From an uncultured Kiloniellaceae bacterium (GTDB taxonomy: Bacteria > Pseudomonadota > Alphaproteobacteria > Kiloniellales > Kiloniellaceae): a stretch of DNA of 64,000 nt. The first letter of the stretch is position 1, and each line of letters begins with the position of its first letter. The position numbers and the translations under genes were made by a program. The stretch spans positions 1-64,000 of the forward strand of contig CANMQP010000002.1 of assembly GCA_947500035.1 (NCBI GenBank), read 5' to 3'. A model generated the notes under the pieces. The model saw nothing but the letters and a program-made list of their open reading frames with translations, did not search any database and was not told where the DNA came from. Below, in pieces: positions 26,303 to 34,533 of this stretch.

Positions 26303-29083
26303 TCAGGGCATGGCTTTTGCGATCAGATCCAAGCCTGAAGCATAAGGTTCGTCCGGCCGGATTTCGAACTCACGTGAAGGCCCTTTCGCGTAACCCAGCG
26401 CCTGCATCTGCTCGCTGTCGAGCATCAGGTGATAGAGACCATAAGGAATGCGGCTGAAAATAAAGAAGCCGTCATAAGCACTCATCGTCTCGGCAACCAC
26501 CTGACCTTCTTCATCAACCAAAAGGACCCGCAGTCCAGCGCCGGGTTCGCCGGTCTCTGCCGGCGCGCCGCTGATATCCAGCTTTGCGCCGACACCCTCG
26601 TCGCCCTCGCGCAGCGCTTCACGCAAGATAATCACCCCGTCGACTTCTCCGGTTTCGACAACCGGGAATTCGAGGTGCGTGGTCACACCCGGCCGTGTCG
26701 TGACCAGCCGGGGTCCGTTGGCAGAAGCCCAGTAAGGATCCTCCAGCGTCGCTTCACTAAGGCCGATTTCGATCTCGCGGTAAGGCTCCATTCCTACCAT
26801 GAAGGCGGTCCCATCCGCCTCGGTCTTGACCTCGCGGCGCACGCGTGGACCGGTAAAACCGGCGTTTTCGATAACTTCGTCTCCTTTGGAGAAGACGCCG
26901 TCGTTGTCCCGGTCGAGAAAGACCCTGGTCGAAATCGCGCCACGCCGCGCAAAGGGTTTCGCGCGCATCTCCAGCCGGTCCGCCGCCGGATTATGCCCCA
27001 GCGCAAAGGAGAGCCCCAGCCGCGCGTTGTAGTCGCCGCGGCTATCGGCTTCGAGGTTAATTCCCAACGCGAAAGTGTCAAACTGCCGGTTGATACCTGC
27101 CGTCGCCGTCGTCAGCTCGCTATCCCCGGCGATATGGCGCAACCCAACCCGCGCGCCGAAGTATTGATTGATCCGCCAATCGGCGCTCAGCGAAACTTGA
27201 TCGAACTCCGCATCGGGCGCGATGTCATAGCCGACCTCACCGCGCAGACGGAAGTCACCCAAAAGCGTACCGACCAGCAAGCGGAGATCGCTCTCGACCT
27301 CCTCACCTTCGCGGACGCGGGCGTTTGACGACAGAGAGAAGTTAAAGGGCCGCACGACGCTGGAGATGCGGCCGAAGAGATTGGTCTGCCATTCGCCCTC
27401 TTCCGACTCTTCGTGAGTGAGCGTGGCTGAGAGAGGCTGATGGCCCAGACCAAAGTCCGGCACGTGGCCGTTGATCCGAGCGACACTGCGGCTGCGCAGA
27501 TGCCCCTGAACCCGGCCGTCGTCCGTCTGCTCGGAATGGAAATCCTGAAACCAGCTTTGCTCTGCAAAGACCGACCAGGAGCCCAGTTGTGTTTGCGCCC
27601 TGCCGCCAACGGCGAATCCGCCTGAGTCCTCCACGGCAATATCAAGCTGGCCGAGCACGCCGTGAAGTGACGACTGCAAACCCGCGATCGCATAGTTCAA
27701 GCGGTCGCCCTCGACCGAGAGCGAGGCCAAACCGCCGGAAACCGAAAGCGTTTCGCTCAAACCATGCTCGCCCTGGAGGATCAGGCGATGCTCTCCATCG
27801 TCTTGCGCCCTGCGTTCCTTCGGATCGGTCGAAATCAGATCCCGGTTCAGTTGATTATAGGCAAAACGAAAGGAACTGCGTCTCGGCTTCGAGAGTTCGG
27901 GCGTCACGAAATAGCGCTCGACCTGCTCGCGGGTCTGCCCCTGGGGTCCAAAGAAGACAAGGCGGAATTCGTTTAGTCCGGCCAAGGTCGGCAGGCCGGA
28001 AAACTCATAGCGGCCATCCCCGACGTCCTGTTCGCTCTGGAAATCGATCAACTCGCCGTTCCGATAGACCTCAACTTCCCAGCCAACCGGCAACTCTCCG
28101 CGCAAGGTCACCCGGTTGGTCTGTTCGAGGCGATCGAGATCGAAGGTGGAAATTTCGATTCCACGGCCGACAGCATTCTCCGCAATCAGCGGCAGGTCAG
28201 GGGTGGTCACATCGCCCAGAGCAAATTCACGTGCATCAAGAGGTCCAAGCAGCCCTCCATCAAGAGACTGACGGCTGAGACGGACCCGAAAGTTCGGCGC
28301 ATCCTGATCGCTGTCCATGATCGCCGTGGCCTCTCCGTCCAGGCCGCCAAAAACGCCCGCGACGGTGGTCGTCATGCGTGCCTGGCCAAGATGCTCCTCC
28401 GCCCGGCTGCGGCCAGAAGCTTCAATGGAGGTATCGACGAAAGGCCATTCGAACCAGCCGGCGTCAGCATCGACGCGTTCCATCTCTTCTTCAGCAGCGA
28501 TCCGGCGCAGGCGCGACCGCCGTTCAATGCGTGCGGCCCGCTCCTGAAGGGGAAGAGGCTCCAACGCCTTCACGGAAATCTGCAAGCGCCGGAACCGAAG
28601 ATCCAATAGCACCGGAAACCAGTCTTCCAGCTCGGTCATCGCCACGTAAAGATCATCAGGATGTCGCTCAATGTTGTCCGGATTGAGCGGCATGACACGG
28701 TCCCGAAACCTGACTTTGCCCGCGCGCATATCGAGCTCGAAAGCCCGGTCATCGTTCAGGAACCAACCCAGCGCCGTGCCATTCTCGGGATCGACGGCAA
28801 TCGGAAATTCGAGCGCTTTCGCAAATCCGCCAAGCGGCACGAAAGCTCTCTCCCCGTCATAAAAGACGATAAGACCTTCGGTGAGATTGAAGCGGTCGAG
28901 CTGAAGTCCGAATACATATACTTCTTCGTCAGGCCGTTCAGCCCATGCCAATGCCTCCGAGTCGGGTGAATCCGAATTGGGTAAATCTCCGGAGGGCGGG
29001 CTGGTCACCGCGTGACCGACGTTGGCCTGTAGCAGGCAAAGTCCCACCGCGAGGCTCAAGCTGACGATATTTGCCGCACGCAT
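26303..29083 (-). CDS. Usher-like outer-membrane barrel protein
   Basis: A 926-residue exported protein; signal peptide about residues 1-26 (LSLAVGLCLLQANVGHA). Residues 50-190 form an N-terminal periplasmic part (DEEVYVFGLQLDRFNLTEGL, then LGWFLND). Around 330-400 comes a usher-like plug (VEVYRNGELIDFQ...GRYEFSGLP...GPQGQTREQVERYFV). Then some 300 residues of alternating barrel strands follow, and finally two Cna-B/SdrD-like folds (RVFLDRDNDGVFSKGDEV near 720; DGFFIFSRIPYGLYHLML near 880). It fits a secretion pore for fibre subunits but is distant from FimD or PapC. Downstream of the chaperone gene by 36 bases, last in the DUF4402 operon. Confidence 0.75.
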   Translation of the reverse strand: MRAANIVSLSLAVGLCLLQANVGHAVTSPPSGDLPNSDSPDSEALAWAERPDEEVYVFGLQLDRFNLTEGLIVFYDGERAFVPLGGFAKALEFPIAVDPENGTALGWFLNDDRAFELDMRAGKVRFRDRVMPLNPDNIERHPDDLYVAMTELEDWFPVLLDLRFRRLQISVKALEPLPLQERAARIERRSRLRRIAAEEEMERVDADAGWFEWPFVDTSIEASGRSRAEEHLGQARMTTTVAGVFGGLDGEATAIMDSDQDAPNFRVRLSRQSLDGGLLGPLDAREFALGDVTTPDLPLIAENAVGRGIEISTFDLDRLEQTNRVTLRGELPVGWEVEVYRNGELIDFQSEQDVGDGRYEFSGLPTLAGLNEFRLVFFGPQGQTREQVERYFVTPELSKPRRSSFRFAYNQLNRDLISTDPKERRAQDDGEHRLILQGEHGLSETLSVSGGLASLSVEGDRLNYAIAGLQSSLHGVLGQLDIAVEDSGGFAVGGRAQTQLGSWSVFAEQSWFQDFHSEQTDDGRVQGHLRSRSVARINGHVPDFGLGHQPLSATLTHEESEEGEWQTNLFGRISSVVRPFNFSLSSNARVREGEEVESDLRLLVGTLLGDFRLRGEVGYDIAPDAEFDQVSLSADWRINQYFGARVGLRHIAGDSELTTATAGINRQFDTFALGINLEADSRGDYNARLGLSFALGHNPAADRLEMRAKPFARRGAISTRVFLDRDNDGVFSKGDEVIENAGFTGPRVRREVKTEADGTAFMVGMEPYREIEIGLSEATLEDPYWASANGPRLVTTRPGVTTHLEFPVVETGEVDGVIILREALREGDEGVGAKLDISGAPAETGEPGAGLRVLLVDEEGQVVAETMSAYDGFFIFSRIPYGLYHLMLDSEQMQALGYAKGPSREFEIRPDEPYASGLDLIAKAMP

Positions 29084-29119
29084 GACGGCCGCGCTTTCAC
29101 TGCCGGTCCCGCTTCCGCG

Positions 29120-29971
29120 CTACCGGAGTAAGACCGAGCCCGATGCGATCGGGGGGCCTGCATTGTCGCCGCGCGGCCGGTATTCGACAACGACCTCGCG
29201 TCCTGCCGCCGCTTTTGCAATTTCGGGATTCAGAGGCAGCACGACCTCGCGGTACGGCGTGGACAAATATACCGCGACGTTGTTCAAGCGCCCCAGATTC
29301 TCGCCATCGACTGACGCGACGAGGTCGCCGCGCAAAGACTTGCTGCCGCTGCGCGCTATCCGTAGCGATATGCCGGTGCCGCCATTTACAAATGTCGTGT
29401 TAAGATCGGTCAGTTCTCCGGCCGCCTCAAGCTTGCCATGGCGCACAATCACCGGCACCGTGATGCCGAAGATCGGCTCGATCGCAATTGAAAGGCCGGC
29501 AGCGGTATTCTGTGATGCCGTCGCTGGCCGGGCCTTAGGGACCTGCTGAAACAATAGATGCGAGCGGTACTCGCCCTCCCCCAGATTTGCCGGACGGCGG
29601 TACAGGATCCGGACCGTCTGAGGCCGGCCGGGTTCCAGGGTAATCTGCCTTGGCGCATACCGAAAAAGGCCGGTTGCGAAACCTTCACCGGCAGAGGGCG
29701 TATCGGCCGGATAAAGGTTGCCATCCGAATCCATGCGGTAATTAATCACTGAAATTCGATAGGTCTGCGTCTCCTCGCCCCGGTTCGCGAGCGTGAGCAC
29801 CTTGCTGCGCTGGCGGCTATCGAGCTCAACAAGCTGCGGCGAAATCACAAGCCCCCCGGCGGCCATTGCCGCCCCGGGCAAAACCAATACCAAGCCTACA
29901 ATCGGCAAGCACCTGGCGCCGTGCCGAAGACTCTCGAGAAGAGATCGCAAAAAAAGACCAAGTACCTGCAT
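29120..29971 (-). CDS. PapD-like periplasmic chaperone
   Basis: About 283 residues, exported. A signal peptide ends near LVLPGAAMA. The mature start GGLVISPQLVELDSRQRSKVLTLANRGEE is the first immunoglobulin-like strand pair of fimbrial chaperones, followed by FRYAPRQITLEPGRPQTVRILYRRP, where the arginine would bind the subunit end, and YRSHLLFQQVP. The second domain ends VVEYRPRGDN. Two adjacent ATG codons (29974, 29971) follow GGGGG; 29971 has better spacing. It lies between the DUF4402 subunit gene and the usher-like gene, which fixes its role as subunit carrier by context. Confidence 0.82.
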   Translation of the reverse strand: MQVLGLFLRSLLESLRHGARCLPIVGLVLVLPGAAMAAGGLVISPQLVELDSRQRSKVLTLANRGEETQTYRISVINYRMDSDGNLYPADTPSAGEGFATGLFRYAPRQITLEPGRPQTVRILYRRPANLGEGEYRSHLLFQQVPKARPATASQNTAAGLSIAIEPIFGITVPVIVRHGKLEAAGELTDLNTTFVNGGTGISLRIARSGSKSLRGDLVASVDGENLGRLNNVAVYLSTPYREVVLPLNPEIAKAAAGREVVVEYRPRGDNAGPPIASGSVLLR

Positions 29972-30080
29972 CATTTCCCCCGTGTCGTAGAGCACATTCA
30001 AAAAACGACCAACCCTGGCCGTCGAATAGTCTTAAAAGCGCTTCCAAGGCCAAGAGACGGCTCTCAGAGTTACGCGCCCG

Positions 30081-30123
30081 GTAAAAAAACGGGGTCGGTT
30101 CTGGCATGAACAGAACCGACCCC
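30081..30123 (-). terminator. Intrinsic terminator inside the DUF4402 operon
   Basis: GGGGTCGGTTCTG and CAGAACCGACCCC form a perfect 13-pair stem with a seven-base loop; on the transcribed strand G and seven T follow. It lies 109 bases behind the subunit stop and 110 bases before the chaperone start. Confidence 0.88.
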
Positions 30124-30156
30124 TAACGCACGAATATGCGTGCGCCTGTCGCCGGA

Positions 30157-30198
30157 GCTGACCCTTTGCCTTTGGATCAAAGTCAACCTTGGGTCAGC
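30157..30198 (-). other. Second hairpin behind the DUF4402 gene
   Basis: GCTGACCC (30157-30164) pairs with GGGTCAGC (30191-30198); an inner CTTTG/CAAAG stem may continue it. It lies 33 bases behind the subunit stop, before the terminator, and could protect the subunit mRNA from decay. Confidence 0.55.
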
Positions 30199-30231
30199 CT
30201 CGTCGTCAGTCGGCTAAAGCGAAATTGCGCC

Positions 30232-30726
30232 TTAGTAGTTGACAGTGACAGTGTAGGTTCCGGCGTAAGCGCCAGAAGCCTGAGCGGCGTTCACCACCAG
30301 ATCGGCACCGACGTTGAATGCCAGGTCACCGGCACCATCCGTCGTCGGCGTACCGCCAGCGTCGTTGGTGAAGTTATTGATGGCCATGGCCGTTCCTGGA
30401 CCGGTCAGCGTGCCAGCGGTGAAGCTGATTGTGACGGCCGTGCTCGCATCACCGGACGCTGTGAAGTTACCGGCAGCGGGCGAACCCGAGAAAGAATAGC
30501 CAGCCGGGCCGGTGACAGCGCCTGCCGTAGAGATCGTAACCGTACCGCCGGAACCATCGACAGCAACGTTACCAAAATCCATCGGGGTGTTTTCCACGAT
30601 GGAAATCGCCTGCTGGATCTGAGCCGAAGCGTTACCCGTTTCATCGGTTGCAAAAGCCGAGGACGCAGAGGCCGCAACGGCAACACTAACGGCACCTGCC
30701 GCGGCAAACTTAAAGAGCTTAGTCAT
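30232..30726 (-). CDS. DUF4402 surface subunit (putative pilin-like)
   Basis: A 164-residue exported protein of the DUF4402 family. Signal peptide about residues 1-26 (AAAGAVSVAVAASASSAFA). The mature N-terminus NASAQIQQAISIVENTPMDF has alternating hydrophobic residues like a donor strand, followed by FGNVAVDGSGGTVTIS and a beta-rich, cysteine-free body. It ends in GTYTVTVNY, an alternating strand with terminal tyrosine as in chaperone-delivered subunits. AGGAAAGG precedes the ATG. It is the first gene of an operon with a chaperone and an usher-like pore, so export and fibre assembly are inferred. No tip adhesin gene is seen. Confidence 0.8.
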   Translation of the reverse strand: MTKLFKFAAAGAVSVAVAASASSAFATDETGNASAQIQQAISIVENTPMDFGNVAVDGSGGTVTISTAGAVTGPAGYSFSGSPAAGNFTASGDASTAVTISFTAGTLTGPGTAMAINNFTNDAGGTPTTDGAGDLAFNVGADLVVNAAQASGAYAGTYTVTVNY

Positions 30727-31401
30727 TGATTAATACCTTTCCTACTTGGAGTAGCGTCAATTCATAACCTGCCTGACTGTTCGTCGAACCATCTGCACAA
30801 GTCATAGGCATTTCTACGAATTAGGAATGAATACTTTGTAAATTTATAAAGAAAATAAAGAATAATATGGTTTTCAGTAGGTTAAATAGGTTAAAAATCT
30901 TTAATCAAAATTGAGAATTTATGAGTCTTCTATATATCTATTAAGTTGATGGATTCTTTATATGTGCACACCGAAAGATATATTTATGATCACAGAAAAT
31001 CACAATTTTGCGATAGACATGATGAGATGTTTCTATCTCTTTGATCGATTTTGGATGGCGCCCCTTATCCGCTTAGGTTTCATCTGCGGCCGCATGTGGC
31101 GCTGTTCCAAAATGTTTCCCAGAACCTTTCCACTACCTCAGCGGAATGGCACGAGCTTGATCAAGGTCAATTAGGCATAGGATTTACGGCATGAGTTTAC
31201 GTAGCGGTCGTTGACCGACTGCCGACCGTAATCCTGGTTCACGGCAACCGCCTCAAATGGAAAGTCAGACAGGATACAGCTAATGCACAAAAGCCACCTG
31301 CAGCCACCCCAGCCGAAAACCATCTTATTGGGGATCAGCAGAATAAAGAAACCACCCCAAAACGCAGATGTCGTGAAGTGCTTCAGTCAAAGTAGGTCGG
31401 T
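30727..31401. promoter_or_regulatory. Control region of the DUF4402 operon, AT-rich core
   Basis: 675 bases without a credible gene. Positions 30841-30960 hold only 24 G or C in 120 bases, against roughly 60 percent around. Inside it TAGGTTAAA is repeated directly head to tail (30878-30886 and 30887-30895), about 155 bases before the subunit start, a candidate binding site. An AT-rich segment of this kind may be bent or bound by a nucleoid protein. Confidence 0.5.
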
Positions 31402-33522
31402 TTAGCGGGTGATGTTGATCAGTCCCCGGTATTTATCGAATTCGCTGATCACCTGCTCGAGCGTTTCGATTCCGCGCGCTTCGAGCATGGGCAGGAGTTT
31501 GTTCAGCACCTGCGCCGTTGCTTCGGCATCGCCCAGTGCGGTATGGCGGCCTTCCTCGGGGATATCGATATCAAGGCGTTCCGCAATCGCATCCAGGGTG
31601 TGATCGACGTCATACCCGAACACGATGGCGGACAAGAGCACGGTGTCGAGTATCGGCTGATCGAAGTCGATGCCAAGGCGCGCTCCATGACGGCGCAAAA
31701 AGGCCATGTCGAAGGGCGTATTGTGCGCAACCAACACCGCATCCGAACAGAAACGGTGAAAATCTCCGCAGATGTGATCGATCGTCGGAGCGTCAACGAC
31801 CATCGCTTCAGTGATGCCATGAATACGGATCGATGACGCAGGGATCGAACGTTCGGGATTGACAAGGGTGTCATATACTTCGCCTGACATGATCCGGCCG
31901 TTGACAACGCGCACGCCGGCAATCTGGACGATCTCGTCACCGGCTTCTGGTTCGAGGCCAGTGGTCTCGGTATCAAAAACGACATAGGTGAGCTCGCGCA
32001 ATGGACGATCATCCTCCGAATGCGCTCCGGCGCGACCAAGCAGATCGAAATCGTAGAACTCCGGCCGAACCGCCAGCTCAGTCACGTTTTGATCCGGTGA
32101 TGTGGCACGAAGAGGCAACCTCAGCAAGGCACGCCCCCCTGCGGCCCCTTCCCCAGACACCCGCTCCGGCCAAACATCAGTGCGGTGGACCTCTACTGCA
32201 TCCTGCAGCGTGTAGCGGTCATAGGAAGCGCCGAGCGGTTCCTCGAGCCAGGTGTCGAGCGTTTCGACCGACAGCACCTCTCCCTTCCAGCTAAGATCGA
32301 GCGTCGCCCCATCGTCGTCCGCTTTTATGGAGAGCGCCAGATCTGTGCCGATCTGCTCCTGATTGAGCCGTTCGATGAGGCGTACCAAAAGCAGGATGAG
32401 CATAAATCCTCCGCAGTGGAGGATGAGTGGGGAATACTCGGTTCTGATATCCAGGCCGCGCGCGGAAAGCTGTGCCTTCAATCCGACAACGATGTCGCCC
32501 GCCGCAATGTCGGACATCGGCCACCAGGAGGTCTCGATCGCATCAAAGCGCGCAACGAACCTGTCGATGACGGAGACCAAAGCCTGTGCCTCCTCGTCGA
32601 GCGCAGCGTGAATCCGTTGCCGCTGCGATGCCGAGAAACTGCCCGGCGATTGGAGCACGGCCAGCGAAGTCTGCAGATTTGCAGCAGGGCGGCGGATCGA
32701 CTCCACGACATCACGCAACAGATCATCACGCTCGGCCCGGGTCCTCAGATCCTCCGTGACATCATGCAGGATGAGAATGTAACCGCCGGTTTTTGAACCA
32801 GGCCTGATCGCGCTCTCGAGCAACCGCAGCTGACCCGTAAACACACGGTTCCCGCTTTTCGAGGTGCAGAGAACTTCCGCTGCCTGATCCGAGCTCCCGG
32901 CCCGGTCCAGCCGGTCGATGGCCTCCAGCAGCGGCTCCGGCTGCAAGAGTTCGAAGAGCGGGCGATCAAGGCCGAGCGCGGCAGGTTGCTCCAACAGAGT
33001 GACCGACTTCATGTTGTAGAGCATAATCTTGTGATCGCCATTGCAGAGCAGCACGCCGGCCGGAAAATCCCGTAAGATCGCCGCCAGTCTCGCTTTTTCT
33101 TGCGCGATTCGGTCGGTCTCGCGCTTCACCGCTTCCTCCAGTGCGGTCTTGGTCTTGTTGAGATCCCGGGCAATCTCCGAGGCTGCCGGTGCAATATCGC
33201 CGAGATACTGCGCGGCTTCGTGATCGATTTCACTCTGCACTTCGGCATGAACGCGCGCTCTGATTTCGCCCGCCAGGTTCGAGAGCGGCTTGGCGACGTT
33301 CTCATCGAACAGCAACCAAATCCAGGCAACCATGCCGGTCAGCGCAAAGCTTGCGATGGCAGCGGCTGAGATAAAGGCGCCCATTGCCTCCGGATCCTTT
33401 AAGCGCCAGTAACCAAAGAACGCCGCAGCAAGGAAGATCGCAATACCCCCAAGCGCAATGAGACAGAAGAATAAGAAGATGCGCAGGCGGAGACTGAGTT
33501 TTGTACCGAGCGCGCTGGTCAT
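31402..33522 (-). CDS. Degenerate sensor kinase fused to DnaQ-type exonuclease
   Basis: A 706-residue membrane protein. Two membrane helices (residues about 15-38 and 48-70), a coiled segment to about 140, a PAS-like domain (145-265), a DHp-like stretch and an ATPase-like part (to about 475), then a complete DEDDh 3'-5' exonuclease: VFDTETTGLEP near 515, HNTPFDMAFLRRHG, and HTALGDAEAT near 663. The DHp position reads VVESIRRPAANL, without a histidine, and the N-box and G1 motifs are not recognisable, so it is probably a pseudokinase. Its start is one base behind the response regulator stop. Such fusions accompany DUF294 and acetate symporter genes; the nucleic acid substrate is unknown. Confidence 0.85.
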   Translation of the reverse strand: MTSALGTKLSLRLRIFLFFCLIALGGIAIFLAAAFFGYWRLKDPEAMGAFISAAAIASFALTGMVAWIWLLFDENVAKPLSNLAGEIRARVHAEVQSEIDHEAAQYLGDIAPAASEIARDLNKTKTALEEAVKRETDRIAQEKARLAAILRDFPAGVLLCNGDHKIMLYNMKSVTLLEQPAALGLDRPLFELLQPEPLLEAIDRLDRAGSSDQAAEVLCTSKSGNRVFTGQLRLLESAIRPGSKTGGYILILHDVTEDLRTRAERDDLLRDVVESIRRPAANLQTSLAVLQSPGSFSASQRQRIHAALDEEAQALVSVIDRFVARFDAIETSWWPMSDIAAGDIVVGLKAQLSARGLDIRTEYSPLILHCGGFMLILLLVRLIERLNQEQIGTDLALSIKADDDGATLDLSWKGEVLSVETLDTWLEEPLGASYDRYTLQDAVEVHRTDVWPERVSGEGAAGGRALLRLPLRATSPDQNVTELAVRPEFYDFDLLGRAGAHSEDDRPLRELTYVVFDTETTGLEPEAGDEIVQIAGVRVVNGRIMSGEVYDTLVNPERSIPASSIRIHGITEAMVVDAPTIDHICGDFHRFCSDAVLVAHNTPFDMAFLRRHGARLGIDFDQPILDTVLLSAIVFGYDVDHTLDAIAERLDIDIPEEGRHTALGDAEATAQVLNKLLPMLEARGIETLEQVISEFDKYRGLINITR

Positions 33523-33523
33523 C

Positions 33524-33901
33524 TCAGCTCACAACCTCTTCCAGGAGGTCGCGGACTTTTGTTTTGAGATCCTGAATTACGAAAGGCTTCCACACAAAGT
33601 CATCGGCGCCCAGCGCCAGCCCCTTGCGGCGAATCATGCCGCTTCCCTTTGCCGTCATCATCAGGATCCGAACAGCCTTCAGGCGGTCATCCAGACGGAT
33701 CGCCTGACAGACTTCGAATCCAGAACAGCCAGGCAGCGTCACGTCCAGAAGCACGAGATTTGGTGTTTCGCTTTTGATGGCCGCCAGGGCATCGGTTCCG
33801 CTGCTCACACGCCTGACGTTGTAGCCTTCTTCTTCCATCATGAATTCGAGGGCGAGTGCAATACTATCCTCATCCTCGACCAGAAGAATGGATTTTGGCA
33901 T
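33524..33901 (-). CDS. Single-domain response regulator
   Basis: A 125-residue receiver without output domain. The acidic pair is in VEDED, the phospho-accepting aspartate in LVLLDVTLPG near residue 53, the switch threonine in MMTAKG and the lysine in WKPF. It is followed directly by the degenerate kinase-exonuclease gene with a one-base gap; GGGAGGAGG precedes its ATG. As the partner cannot autophosphorylate by sequence, phosphate must come from another kinase or the receiver acts in another way. Confidence 0.92.
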   Translation of the reverse strand: MPKSILLVEDEDSIALALEFMMEEEGYNVRRVSSGTDALAAIKSETPNLVLLDVTLPGCSGFEVCQAIRLDDRLKAVRILMMTAKGSGMIRRKGLALGADDFVWKPFVIQDLKTKVRDLLEEVVS

Positions 33902-33998
33902 CTGAAGCCTCCTCCCTCGAAGCTCGAGTGTTCTACATCAAAAGGGCCGGACCCCCGTCCTCCACGCGCGCAATTGCGTTCATTGGGCACAACACGCG

Positions 33999-34520
33999 CT
34001 AATCCGCCGCACAGACCGTCTTTAGGAGTGGATCGTCCGACGTCAACTGAAACCAGTCAGCATCTATCAGCGCCCCGGCCTCATCAAATTTCATACCGTC
34101 ACTCAAATCGGCGCGGCGCGTCCCCGGACAATCGATCAATACCGGCAATCTGGCATTTCCGGTGTGGCGCGTGACCATCACAACCTCCGCCATGACCTGC
34201 CCCGGCACCTGCTCGTTGCGCCGCAGCGCATTTTTATCGATCGCCGAAAACCGGTCGACGAAGGGCGTCAACTTGGTCCAGGGCCGAAAGATCGAGGTAT
34301 GTTCGTGTTGGGTGACGACCTCAAAGCTCTCCGGCAACCCCGCTTGGGTCCGGGAAAACCACGTGTACTCACTCCAAAGTGTGAAGCTGATCATGGCGAG
34401 CCCCGCGGCCAGCGGCGTACTCCAGCGCGGCAGGCGCCCAGAGGCGAAGCGTCGCAGAAACATCACGACGCCTGCGGCACAAAAACCGAGTGCAAAGGTC
34501 GCGATCAATTCCATTAACAT
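33999..34520 (-). CDS. Membrane protein of unknown function in the acetate block
   Basis: 173 residues with two N-terminal membrane helices (IATFALGFCAAGVVMFL and LAAGLAMISFTLWSEYTWF) and a soluble periplasmic-side part of about 115 residues. The latter contains two cysteines (IDCPGTRR and KTVCAAD at the very end) that might pair. I do not recognise the family, but proteins of this size and layout recur between DUF294 and receiver genes as far as I recall. Thirteen bases separate it from the DUF294 gene. Confidence 0.65.
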   Translation of the reverse strand: MLMELIATFALGFCAAGVVMFLRRFASGRLPRWSTPLAAGLAMISFTLWSEYTWFSRTQAGLPESFEVVTQHEHTSIFRPWTKLTPFVDRFSAIDKNALRRNEQVPGQVMAEVVMVTRHTGNARLPVLIDCPGTRRADLSDGMKFDEAGALIDADWFQLTSDDPLLKTVCAAD

Positions 34521-34533
34521 GGCGGGTCGTCTT

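Noticed and set aside
30962-31174. A 70-codon plus-strand frame
   Set aside because: No ribosome site, no family and odd composition in an AT-rich control region.
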